Of a stretch of DNA of 64,000 nt, positions 34,901-42,520 are shown piece by piece. The DNA lies in the NCBI GenBank assembly GCA_964619315.1, contig CAZUEH010000004.1, positions 28,283 to 92,282 of the forward strand, given 5' to 3'. A model generated the notes under the pieces. The model was not told where the DNA came from and did not search any database. It saw only the letters and a list, made by a program, of their open reading frames with translations. The stretch is from Fimisoma sp964619315. GTDB lineage: Bacteria; Bacillota; Clostridia; Peptostreptococcales; Anaerovoracaceae. Numbering within the stretch: the first letter of the stretch is position 1; each line of letters begins with the position of its first letter. The translations under genes were made by a program, and so were the position numbers.

Positions 34901-35614
34901 TTATGCTCTCGCTACTTTTTTCTTCTTCTTTTTCTTAGTTTCTCCTAACATCTTCTTCTTCATTTTAGCGAAGTGGATGTTGTAGAAGATTTGAATTATC
35001 TGATTCAAAGACCAATAAATAGCTAATCCTGCTGGATAGCTTCTTGCCATAACCAAAATCATTACAGGGAAAAAGTATTTCATAACTTTGTTCATAACCT
35101 GCATTTGTTCTGCATTTGGTCCAGCGGTCTGATTGGTCTGAGAAAAATAGGTTGCTATAAAGGTAGCAATTCCCGCCACTACCGGAAGTATCCACTTATC
35201 AGGTTGTGATAAGTCAGGGATCCACAAGAATTCTTCGTGGATAGCAAAAAGCATGGAATCAGAAGAAATATAGTTCATTGGGTTTCTCAACAAAGAAAAA
35301 AGTCCCATTATAACTACCATCTGAACCAACATTGGAAGGCATCCGCCATACATGCTACCGCCTTCTTCTTTATATAGCTCTGACATCTTTTCATTCATCA
35401 GAGTTTTATCTTTAGCATATTTTTGCTGTATTTCCTTGATTTTGGGTTGCATTTTGCTCATGTTGGTTGTAGTCTTTATCTGCTTTGCATATAAAGGGTA
35501 CATTACAACCTTTACTAAGACCGTAAATGCAATTAAAGCAAGACCATAATTACCTATTAAGTCATAAATCCATGTGAGCAAATAACTCATTGGACCTGCT
35601 AAAATTCTCATCAA
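34901..35614 (-). CDS. yidC: Membrane protein insertase YidC/SpoIIIJ
   Basis: A 237-residue short-form YidC with five membrane helices. These include YGLALIAFTVLVKVVMYPLYAKQ, where the hydrophilic-groove Arg is replaced by Lys, and the helix after GGCLPMLVQMVVIMGLFSLLR. The C-terminus is a lysine-rich tail. It inserts membrane proteins alone or with SecYEG. No lipobox signal is seen; the first helix starts directly at residue 8 or so. It is in the rpmH-rnpA-yidD-yidC-jag series. Confidence 0.93.
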   Translation of the reverse strand: MMRILAGPMSYLLTWIYDLIGNYGLALIAFTVLVKVVMYPLYAKQIKTTTNMSKMQPKIKEIQQKYAKDKTLMNEKMSELYKEEGGSMYGGCLPMLVQMVVIMGLFSLLRNPMNYISSDSMLFAIHEEFLWIPDLSQPDKWILPVVAGIATFIATYFSQTNQTAGPNAEQMQVMNKVMKYFFPVMILVMARSYPAGLAIYWSLNQIIQIFYNIHFAKMKKKMLGETKKKKKKKVARA

Positions 35615-35623
35615 TTTCCTCCA

Positions 35624-35854
35624 TTATTTTAAAGGGTCGTATCCTCCTTCATGCCAAGGATGACACTTTAAAATTCGTTTAATTCCCAAGTAACCGCCTT
35701 TTATTGGCCCGTATTTTTCCAGTGCCTGTATAAAATATGTCGAACAGGTTGGAGTAAAACGACATGTCGAGGGGAAAAGCGGCGAAATAATCTTCTGATA
35801 AAACTTAATTAACAGAATCATAATTTTTTTAAAAAAATTACTTATAAATTTCAT
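35624..35854 (-). CDS. yidD: Membrane protein insertion efficiency factor YidD
   Basis: A 76-residue YidD. It has an amphipathic start (MKFISNFFKKIMILLIKFYQKIISP), the cysteine-containing core CRFTPTCSTYFIQALEKYG, and the closing LKCHPWHEGGYDPL. It assists YidC-dependent insertion at the inner membrane face. The start overlaps rnpA by four bases (ATGA). Confidence 0.95.
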   Translation of the reverse strand: MKFISNFFKKIMILLIKFYQKIISPLFPSTCRFTPTCSTYFIQALEKYGPIKGGYLGIKRILKCHPWHEGGYDPLK

Positions 35855-36192
35855 TTTACTTTTTTAACCCCGGCTCTCCTAAAGGCAGAATTAAGGGATT
35901 TTTCAACTTCTGCACATTTTTTGTCACAAATAGTGTTTCTTGCAATGATAATAAAATCATAGCCAATAGGCAGCCTCTTTTCGATGCTACGATAGCTTTC
36001 TTTCATAAGGCGCTTTGCTCTGTTTCTTTTAACACTATTTCCGACTTTTTTGCTTGCCAAAACCCCTGTCCTGTTATAAGAAAGTCCATTTGGACGATAA
36101 AATAAAACTACATATCGGTCTCCAATTGACTTGCCTCTTTTATATATGGCCGAAAAATCGCCATTTTTTCTCAAAACATTCTTTTTTAGCAT
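35851..36192 (-). CDS. rnpA: Ribonuclease P protein component
   Basis: A 113-residue RnpA with the basic RNA-binding motif KVGNSVKRNRAKRLMKESYR (about 50-69) and the N-terminal LRKNGDFSAIYKRG. It is the protein cofactor that matures tRNA 5' ends with the RNase P RNA, which is not encoded in this window. It follows rpmH by 27 bases. Confidence 0.96.
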   Translation of the reverse strand: MLKKNVLRKNGDFSAIYKRGKSIGDRYVVLFYRPNGLSYNRTGVLASKKVGNSVKRNRAKRLMKESYRSIEKRLPIGYDFIIIARNTICDKKCAEVEKSLNSAFRRAGVKKVK

Positions 36193-36219
36193 TGTTTACA
36201 AATCCTTCGGATTCATTGA

Positions 36220-36354
36220 TTAAGCACTAAGTTGCTTTCTTCCTTTAGCTCTTCTTCTCTTCAAAACGTTTCTACCGTTTTTTGTGCTCATTCTTTTTCT
36301 GAAGCCATGTTCCTTCATTCTCTGTCTCTTTTTTGGTTGATAAGTTTGTTTCAT
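36220..36354 (-). CDS. rpmH: 50S ribosomal protein L34
   Basis: A 44-residue L34 (MKQTYQPKKRQRMKEHGFRK...). The ATG at 36354 is preceded by AAAGGAG; an upstream in-frame start at 36402 would add 16 atypical residues. It is the first gene of the leftward origin operon. Confidence 0.97.
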   Translation of the reverse strand: MKQTYQPKKRQRMKEHGFRKRMSTKNGRNVLKRRRAKGRKQLSA

Positions 36355-36402
36355 TTCTAAGGTTCTCCTTTCCAAACGTGTTTGTGTAAATCTAAATTCC
36401 AA

Positions 36403-36630
36403 TTACACACATATGCCTTGATATTATAAATTAAAAACCGTTGAATGTCAATGATTTCATGGATTATCTTTTCCTCAAAAACTTATTAAAAATTGTTCCC
36501 ACTTTTATCCACATCCTGTGGATAACTTATTTAATTATTTATTTTTCAAATATCACAAGTTCACACTTGCCTGTGGATAACTTTTTAGTTAGAATGTAAC
36601 TATACAACAAAAAAATTAAGAAGGTTTGTT
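36403..36630. other. oriC: Origin region upstream of dnaA with DnaA boxes and the dnaA promoter
   Basis: AT-rich intergenic DNA between divergent rpmH and dnaA. Perfect DnaA boxes are TTATCCACA at 36505-36513 (plus), TGTGGATAA at 36517-36525 (minus, facing the first) and TGTGGATAA at 36572-36580 (minus). A promoter for dnaA reads TTGCCT (36567-36572), 17-base spacer, TAGAAT (36590-36595), and the third box fills the start of the spacer. This is one half of a bipartite Firmicutes-type origin; the other half lies between dnaA and dnaN. Confidence 0.88.
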
Positions 36631-37992
36631 ATGGATTATAATAAGATTTGGGAAAGCGTACTTAGCAAAATGGAGCAGCTAACAACTCCAATAAGCTATA
36701 CAACATGGATTCTACCCCTAAAAATCAGAAGGATCGACAAAGAATTAAAAATAGTTTATCTTGAGGTCAATTCAGACAGCAAAAGTGAATTCATCATCAA
36801 GACTATTAAAAATAGATATATTACCGGCCTCGAAACTACTTTTAAGGAAGTTTTAGAGGATAGTTTTCGTGTAGTTTTAAAGGATTCTGAGCAATATAGA
36901 GTCGAAGAAGAAAAAACCGAACCAAAACTCAAACCTAAAACTAATACTTTGAACCACGAAAAAATATTCAATCCAAGATTTAATTTCGCAAATTTTGTAG
37001 TTGGTAACAGCAATAAGTATGCTCATGCTGCCTCCTTGGCAGTCGCCGAGTCTCCATCAGAAGCTTACAACCCTCTGTTTATATATGGTGCTTCTGGACT
37101 TGGTAAGACACATTTGATGCATGCTATTGGAATTTACCTTTTAGAAAATAATCCTTCACAAAATGTTTTATATGTTTCCTCTGAAATGTTTACAAATGAG
37201 CTTATAAAAGCTTTGCGTAATCACACTATGAACGAATTTAAGTCGAAATATAGAAAAGTAGACGTTCTTCTTATTGATGATATACAATTTTTAGAGGGAA
37301 AAGAAAATACACAGGAAGAATTTTTCCACACTTTTAACTCCCTATATGATTTAAATAAGCAGATAATCATTTCGAGTGACAGGGCTCCAAATAAATTGGT
37401 AAATTTGGAGGAAAGACTTAGATCAAGATTCCAATGGAACTTAATTGCTGACATTCAGCCGGCAGATTATGAAACAAGAGTTGCAATCCTGATTAAAAAA
37501 GCAGAAAATATGGGTCTAAACTTAGAAGAAAACCCTGAACTTTATGATGTTGTCTGCATGATCGCAGAGAAAATAAAAGATAATATTAGAGAACTTGAAG
37601 GAGCATTGATACGAGTAGTATCTTTCTCTCAACTACTAAATGAAAAATTGGATAAGAATTTTACTCGAAAAACTTTAAAAGATATTTTTAGTAATTTAGA
37701 AAGAACTGTAACTCCTGAGAAAATCAAGAAAACCGTCTGCAAACACTACGGAATAAAGGTTTCTGATATGGAATCTTCTAAAAAAACTAATAATATAGCT
37801 TTTCCAAGGCAAATAGCAATGTATCTTATTCGTGAGATGACAGATTACTCTCTTCCTAAGATTGGACAATTCTTTGGAGGAAAACATTATACGACTGTTT
37901 TATATGCTTGCGACAAGATAAATGATGATTTGCAAATAGATAAAAACTTGTCCGAAATAATAAATCAAATCAAAGAAGAGTTGAAAGAATAA
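36631..37992 (+). CDS. dnaA: Chromosomal replication initiator DnaA
   Basis: A 453-residue initiator. Domain I (1-80) begins YNKIWESVLSKMEQ, followed by a short linker. Domain III is the AAA+ module with Walker A GASGLGKTHLMHA (about 151-163), Walker B VLLIDDIQFL and the arginine-finger region RLRSRFQWNL. Domain IV ends in the box-binding helix-turn-helix with GGKHYTTVLYACDKI. AAGAAGG precedes the ATG. It starts the rightward origin operon. A DnaA box in its promoter suggests autoregulation. Confidence 0.98.
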   Translation: MDYNKIWESVLSKMEQLTTPISYTTWILPLKIRRIDKELKIVYLEVNSDSKSEFIIKTIKNRYITGLETTFKEVLEDSFRVVLKDSEQYRVEEEKTEPKLKPKTNTLNHEKIFNPRFNFANFVVGNSNKYAHAASLAVAESPSEAYNPLFIYGASGLGKTHLMHAIGIYLLENNPSQNVLYVSSEMFTNELIKALRNHTMNEFKSKYRKVDVLLIDDIQFLEGKENTQEEFFHTFNSLYDLNKQIIISSDRAPNKLVNLEERLRSRFQWNLIADIQPADYETRVAILIKKAENMGLNLEENPELYDVVCMIAEKIKDNIRELEGALIRVVSFSQLLNEKLDKNFTRKTLKDIFSNLERTVTPEKIKKTVCKHYGIKVSDMESSKKTNNIAFPRQIAMYLIREMTDYSLPKIGQFFGGKHYTTVLYACDKINDDLQIDKNLSEIINQIKEELKE

Positions 37993-38080
37993 TAGTTATC
38001 CTAACCATTAAAAAGCATTTAACTTTTACTCCATATAATTTGAACAACCGTTTCTGTTGACGTTTTAATGGGTTTAGAAG

Positions 38081-38122
38081 TTATCCACAGATTTCACAGG
38101 CCCTACTACTACTATTACTACC
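38081..38122. promoter_or_regulatory. oriC: Origin unwinding site: DnaA box followed by DnaA-trio
   Basis: TTATCCACA (38081-38089) is followed by a short GC-rich stretch (CACAGGCCC) and the triplets CTA CTA CTA CTA TTA CTA (38103-38120), then an AT-rich tract up to dnaN. Read on the other strand the triplets are TAG/TAA repeats, the DnaA-trio on which DnaA filaments load. The arrangement closely resembles the basal unwinding site of Bacillus subtilis, also between dnaA and dnaN. Confidence 0.82.
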
Positions 38123-38158
38123 AATAAATATAATTATTAACTAATACGGAGGTATTGT

Positions 38159-39271
38159 ATGAAATTTTCTTGTAACCAACATACTCTTACAAAAGCACTT
38201 AATATTGTTTCAAAAGCAGTCACTATAAGAACCACTATTCCTATCTTAAAAGGCATTCTTCTAAAAGTAGATGCTAACGGGATACTTACTATGGCAGCTT
38301 CCGATTTAGACTTAAGTATAGAGAAGAAGATAAAAGTAGAAAATAGTACCCCAGGCGAAATAGTGGTACTTTCCAAGTTATTTGGAGATATAATAAGAAA
38401 ACTTCCTGATGGAGTAATAACAATTGAAGAAAACGACGGTAAAATAAATATCAAATGTTCAAATTCCGAGTTTAACATAATAGGACTTTCCGCAGAAGAA
38501 TTTCCTAATATAAACCCTAATGAAGAAGACACAGAAAAATTAGTTTTCAACAAAGAATTATTAAAAGACATGATAAAGAAAACCTCTTTTGCTGCAAGCA
38601 TAGACGAAAATAAAGGTGCTATGACTGGAGTTCTTATTGAAATGGACGAAGATAGCTTAAACATGGTAGCTATAGACGGCTTTAGAATGGCAATAGCAAG
38701 AGAACAAATGAAAAACAAGAAAAAACAAAACATTATAATACCTGCCAAAATACTCACAGAAATAAGCAGAATAATAACAGAAGAAGAAATAAACAGTGAT
38801 GATGTAACAATGGTTCTAAATGAGAAAAAAGCGATATTTGTTATGGAAAACACTAAAATTGTTATAAGACTTTTAGAAGGCGAATTCATGAATTATAACA
38901 GAATAATACCTACAGAAAACCCTTGCAAGGTTGTATTAAACAAAAATGATTTAATGAACAGCGTAGAAAGAGCATCACTTCTTGCAAAAGTAGGAAAAAA
39001 CAATCTTATAAAACTTGAAATAAAAGATAACGGCATAGAAATAACTTCCAAGTCAGAAGAAGGAAATGTTAAAGAGGAAGTAATCGCTTCAAAAGATGGA
39101 AATGATATTATAATAGGATTCAACTCAAAATATTTAATAGATGTACTAAAAGTAATAGATGATGAAAACATAACCATGCTTTTCAACACAAATGTAAGCC
39201 CTTGCTTGATAAAACCACTTTCTGGAAATGAATTTGAGTACTTAATATTACCAGTAAGAATAAATCAATAA
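38159..39271 (+). CDS. dnaN: DNA polymerase III beta subunit (sliding clamp)
   Basis: A 370-residue clamp of three DnaN-type domains (MKFSCNQHTLTKALNIVSKAV at the start, and the closing YLILPVRINQ). It dimerises into a ring that tethers the polymerase. ACGGAGG precedes the ATG. The stop overlaps the recF start by one base (TAATG). The yaaA-type S4-domain gene found between dnaN and recF in Bacillus is absent. Codon use is notably A-rich (AAA, ATA, GAA). Confidence 0.97.
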   Translation: MKFSCNQHTLTKALNIVSKAVTIRTTIPILKGILLKVDANGILTMAASDLDLSIEKKIKVENSTPGEIVVLSKLFGDIIRKLPDGVITIEENDGKINIKCSNSEFNIIGLSAEEFPNINPNEEDTEKLVFNKELLKDMIKKTSFAASIDENKGAMTGVLIEMDEDSLNMVAIDGFRMAIAREQMKNKKKQNIIIPAKILTEISRIITEEEINSDDVTMVLNEKKAIFVMENTKIVIRLLEGEFMNYNRIIPTENPCKVVLNKNDLMNSVERASLLAKVGKNNLIKLEIKDNGIEITSKSEEGNVKEEVIASKDGNDIIIGFNSKYLIDVLKVIDDENITMLFNTNVSPCLIKPLSGNEFEYLILPVRINQ

Positions 39272-40356
39272 TGTATATAAAAAAAATAGAATTAAAAAAC
39301 TTCAGAAATTATGAAAACCTTGAATTAGAGTTTAATGAAAAGGCGAATTTTATAATTGGCAATAATGCTCAAGGCAAAACTAACCTTCTTGAGGGGATTT
39401 TTATGTCTTCGGTTGGAAAATCTTTTAGAACTTCAAAAGATAGTGAAATGATTGGCTTTGATAAAGATTTTAGCAAAATTAAAGTTACAGCGCACAAAGA
39501 TTTATTTCCGATAGAAGTAGATATAACTTTAAAAAAGGATGCTGGAAAATTCATAAAGGTAGATGGAGTTAATATATCAAAAACATCAGATCTTTTAGAA
39601 AATGTATATATAGTTATATTTTCACCTGAAGATTTAAAAATAGTAAAAGATGAACCGGAAAAAAGAAGAAGATTTATAGATCGAGAACTTTGTATAATAA
39701 AACCATCATATTACGACAGTTTTTTTAATTATAAAAAAGTTTTACTCCAAAGAAATACTTATATAAAAGAAAAAAGCATAGATAAATCCGTTCTCGACAT
39801 ATGGGATATGCAGCTTGCAAAGTATGGAGCAAAAATTATATCGATGAGATATGATTTTATACAAAAAATAGATAAACTGAGCAATGAAATTCATAAAAGC
39901 ATAACCAATGGAAAAGAAAATCTGCGTATAGAATATGATCCTAACATTAAAATGGCAGATGAATTGGAAAAAACAGTTTACGAAGCTATTAAAAATTCTT
40001 ATTCAAATGACCTTAGGCTGAGAACCACAACAAAAGGGCCACATAGAGATGATATACAATTTTATATAGATAATGTAAATGTTAGAAGCTTTGGATCTCA
40101 AGGTCAGCAAAGAACTACAGCACTCTCTCTTAAACTTGCAGAGTTAAATATAATAAAAGAAGAGACTGGAGAAAGTGCAATTTTGCTTTTAGATGATGTT
40201 ATGTCAGAACTTGATTCAACACGACAGGAATTTTTGATAAAAACCTTATCTGACATACAACTTTTTATAACAACAACAGAGATTACACAGAATCTAAAAG
40301 ACGCAGTTTCCAAAGGAAATATATATACAATTGAAAAAGGAAAAGTAAAGCTATAA
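39271..40356 (+). CDS. recF: DNA repair and recombination protein RecF
   Basis: A 361-residue SMC-like ATPase. It has Walker A IIGNNAQGKTNLLEGI near 28-43, signature RSFGSQGQQRTTALSLKLAE, and Walker B AILLLDDVMSELDSTRQ. It loads RecA at gaps with RecO and RecR. It is translationally coupled to dnaN and ends in an intrinsic terminator that uses the stop codon in its stem. Confidence 0.96.
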   Translation: MYIKKIELKNFRNYENLELEFNEKANFIIGNNAQGKTNLLEGIFMSSVGKSFRTSKDSEMIGFDKDFSKIKVTAHKDLFPIEVDITLKKDAGKFIKVDGVNISKTSDLLENVYIVIFSPEDLKIVKDEPEKRRRFIDRELCIIKPSYYDSFFNYKKVLLQRNTYIKEKSIDKSVLDIWDMQLAKYGAKIISMRYDFIQKIDKLSNEIHKSITNGKENLRIEYDPNIKMADELEKTVYEAIKNSYSNDLRLRTTTKGPHRDDIQFYIDNVNVRSFGSQGQQRTTALSLKLAELNIIKEETGESAILLLDDVMSELDSTRQEFLIKTLSDIQLFITTTEITQNLKDAVSKGNIYTIEKGKVKL

Positions 40357-40408
40357 AAAACATACCAGAATCAAGAGATATATACGCTGTTTTTTATAGC
40401 TTTTTTAG
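40349..40408 (+). terminator. Terminator after recF
   Basis: AGCTATAAAAAACA (40349-40362, including the recF stop) pairs perfectly with TGTTTTTTATAGCT (40388-40401), followed by TTTTTTAG. The loop is 25 bases. Confidence 0.75.
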
Positions 40409-40476
40409 TTGGAAAAATCGGTTTTAAGAGGGGTAAAAATAAAAAAACAAGAAACAATATTAAATGAAGAATTTAT

Positions 40477-40505
40477 TTGAATAAAACCCCAAAATATGGT
40501 ATACT
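40477..40505 (+). promoter_or_regulatory. Promoter of gyrB-gyrA
   Basis: TTGAAT (40477-40482), 17-base spacer, TATACT (40500-40505), 71 bases upstream of the gyrB ATG. Confidence 0.8.
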
Positions 40506-40576
40506 AATCGCTGGGATTGTAACTTGCTTAAAGCAACAAAACAATCAAGGAAATATATAAAAGAAAAGGTGAAAAC

Positions 40577-42502
40577 ATGAGCTTATTGGAAGAAAAAACC
40601 AAGGGTAATTATGACGCAGCACAAATACAGGTTTTAGAAGGTCTTGAAGCAGTAAGAAAAAGACCCGGAATGTATATAGGAAGTACTGGGCCAAGAGGGC
40701 TGCACCACTTAGTTTATGAAGTTGTGGATAACAGTGTGGATGAAGCACTGGCAGGCTTTTGTAAAACAATAAAGATAACTATTTGCAAGGATAATTCCGT
40801 AATTGTAGAAGATGACGGAAGAGGTATGCCTGTGGATAAACATCCAAAGATGGGAATCCCTGCGGTAGAAGTTATCCATACAATTCTCCATGCCGGAGGT
40901 AAATTTGGCGGTGGCGGATATAAGGTTTCCGGAGGACTTCACGGAGTTGGAGCTTCTGTAGTAAATGCCCTATCTACTAACATGGAAGTAGAAATAAAGA
41001 GAAACGGCAACATCTACAAGCAGACTTATCAAAAAGGAAAAACTGCTAGCCCTCTTGAAATAGTAGGAGAATCAAAAAAGACAGGATCAAAAACCACATT
41101 CTGGCCAGACCCTGAAATATTTGAGACTATTGTTTTCGATTACGAAGTTCTTCAACACAGGCTTCGTGAAATGGCTTTCTTAAACAAAGGAATAAAAATT
41201 ATATTCAAAGACGAGAGAGAAGGCAAAAAGAGAAGTGATACTTTTCACTATGAAGGCGGAATCAAAGAATTCGTAAAATTCCAAAACCAAAACAAAGATG
41301 CCATCCACCCAGATGTAATCTATTTTGAAGTTATTAAAGAAAATTGCGAAGTTGAAATAGCAATGCAATATACTCAAAGCTACAGTGAGTTAGTTTTGGG
41401 ATACGCCAATAACATTAACACCACAGACGGCGGTACACACCTTATAGGATTTAGAAGTGCCTTAACAAGAATTTTTAATGACTATGGCAAGAAAAATAAA
41501 ATTCTAAAGGATAGTGACGATGCTTTAAGTGGAGAAGACGTTAGAGAAGGATTAACAGCTGTTATTTCCGTAAAATTGGCGGAGCCACAATTCGAAGGAC
41601 AGACTAAGGCAAAACTTGGAAATCCTGAAATAAGAGGATTTGTTGAAACATCAACTAATGAAAACTTAACAGCCTTTCTTGAAGAAAACCCAACCCAAGC
41701 AAAAATTATACTTGAAAAATGTATCAAAGCAGCAAGGGCAAGGGAAGCAGCAAGAAAAGCTAGAGACCTTACCAGAAGAAAAGGTGCATTAGACAGCTTT
41801 GCATTACCAGGAAAACTGGCTGACTGTTCTGACAAAGACCCTTCACAATGTGAAATATTCATAGTCGAAGGAGACTCTGCGGGGGGACGTGCCAAGGACG
41901 GAAGAGATAGAAAACGTCAGGCGATTTTGCCACTTAGAGGTAAAATACTAAACGTAGAAAAAGCAAGACTTGATAAGATTCTTAATTCTGACGAAATAAA
42001 GAACATGATAACAGCCTTCGGTTGTGGAATCGGAGACGATTTTAATGTTGAGAAACTCAGATATCACAAGATAATAATAATGACCGATGCTGACGTCGAT
42101 GGAGCGCATATTAGAACCCTGCTTCTGACGTTCTTCTACAGGTATATGACACCACTGATAGAAGGTGGCTACGTCTACGCGGCCCAACCTCCTTTGTATC
42201 AAGTGAAGAAGGGCAAAGACGCATACTATACATACAACGAAGAAGAACAAACTAAACTAATGAAAAGCATCGAAGAAAAACCTGGCAAGACAGAGATTCA
42301 GCGTTACAAAGGTTTGGGAGAAATGGATGCTGAACAACTTTGGGATACAACCATGGACTATAACCACAGAACTCTGATTCAGATTACTGTTGAGGATAGT
42401 GCAGATGCGGACCAAACTTTCTCCACTTTGATGGGAGATAAAGTTCCTCCTCGTAAAAAATTCATTGAAGATAATGCTAATTATGCCAAATTGGACGTGT
42501 AA
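40577..42502 (+). CDS. gyrB: DNA gyrase subunit B
   Basis: A 641-residue GyrB. The ATPase domain begins QVLEGLEAVRKRPGMYIGSTG and has GGLHGVGASVVNALS. The TOPRIM domain has EGDSAGG (EIFIVEGDSAGGRAKDGR), the metal-binding DADVDGAHI, and the closing QRYKGLGEMDAEQLWDTTM. It drives negative supercoiling with GyrA. GAAAAGGTG precedes the ATG. Length and motifs are normal. Confidence 0.98.
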   Translation: MSLLEEKTKGNYDAAQIQVLEGLEAVRKRPGMYIGSTGPRGLHHLVYEVVDNSVDEALAGFCKTIKITICKDNSVIVEDDGRGMPVDKHPKMGIPAVEVIHTILHAGGKFGGGGYKVSGGLHGVGASVVNALSTNMEVEIKRNGNIYKQTYQKGKTASPLEIVGESKKTGSKTTFWPDPEIFETIVFDYEVLQHRLREMAFLNKGIKIIFKDEREGKKRSDTFHYEGGIKEFVKFQNQNKDAIHPDVIYFEVIKENCEVEIAMQYTQSYSELVLGYANNINTTDGGTHLIGFRSALTRIFNDYGKKNKILKDSDDALSGEDVREGLTAVISVKLAEPQFEGQTKAKLGNPEIRGFVETSTNENLTAFLEENPTQAKIILEKCIKAARAREAARKARDLTRRKGALDSFALPGKLADCSDKDPSQCEIFIVEGDSAGGRAKDGRDRKRQAILPLRGKILNVEKARLDKILNSDEIKNMITAFGCGIGDDFNVEKLRYHKIIIMTDADVDGAHIRTLLLTFFYRYMTPLIEGGYVYAAQPPLYQVKKGKDAYYTYNEEEQTKLMKSIEEKPGKTEIQRYKGLGEMDAEQLWDTTMDYNHRTLIQITVEDSADADQTFSTLMGDKVPPRKKFIEDNANYAKLDV

Positions 42503-42520
42503 GGAAAGGAGGGCTTATAG

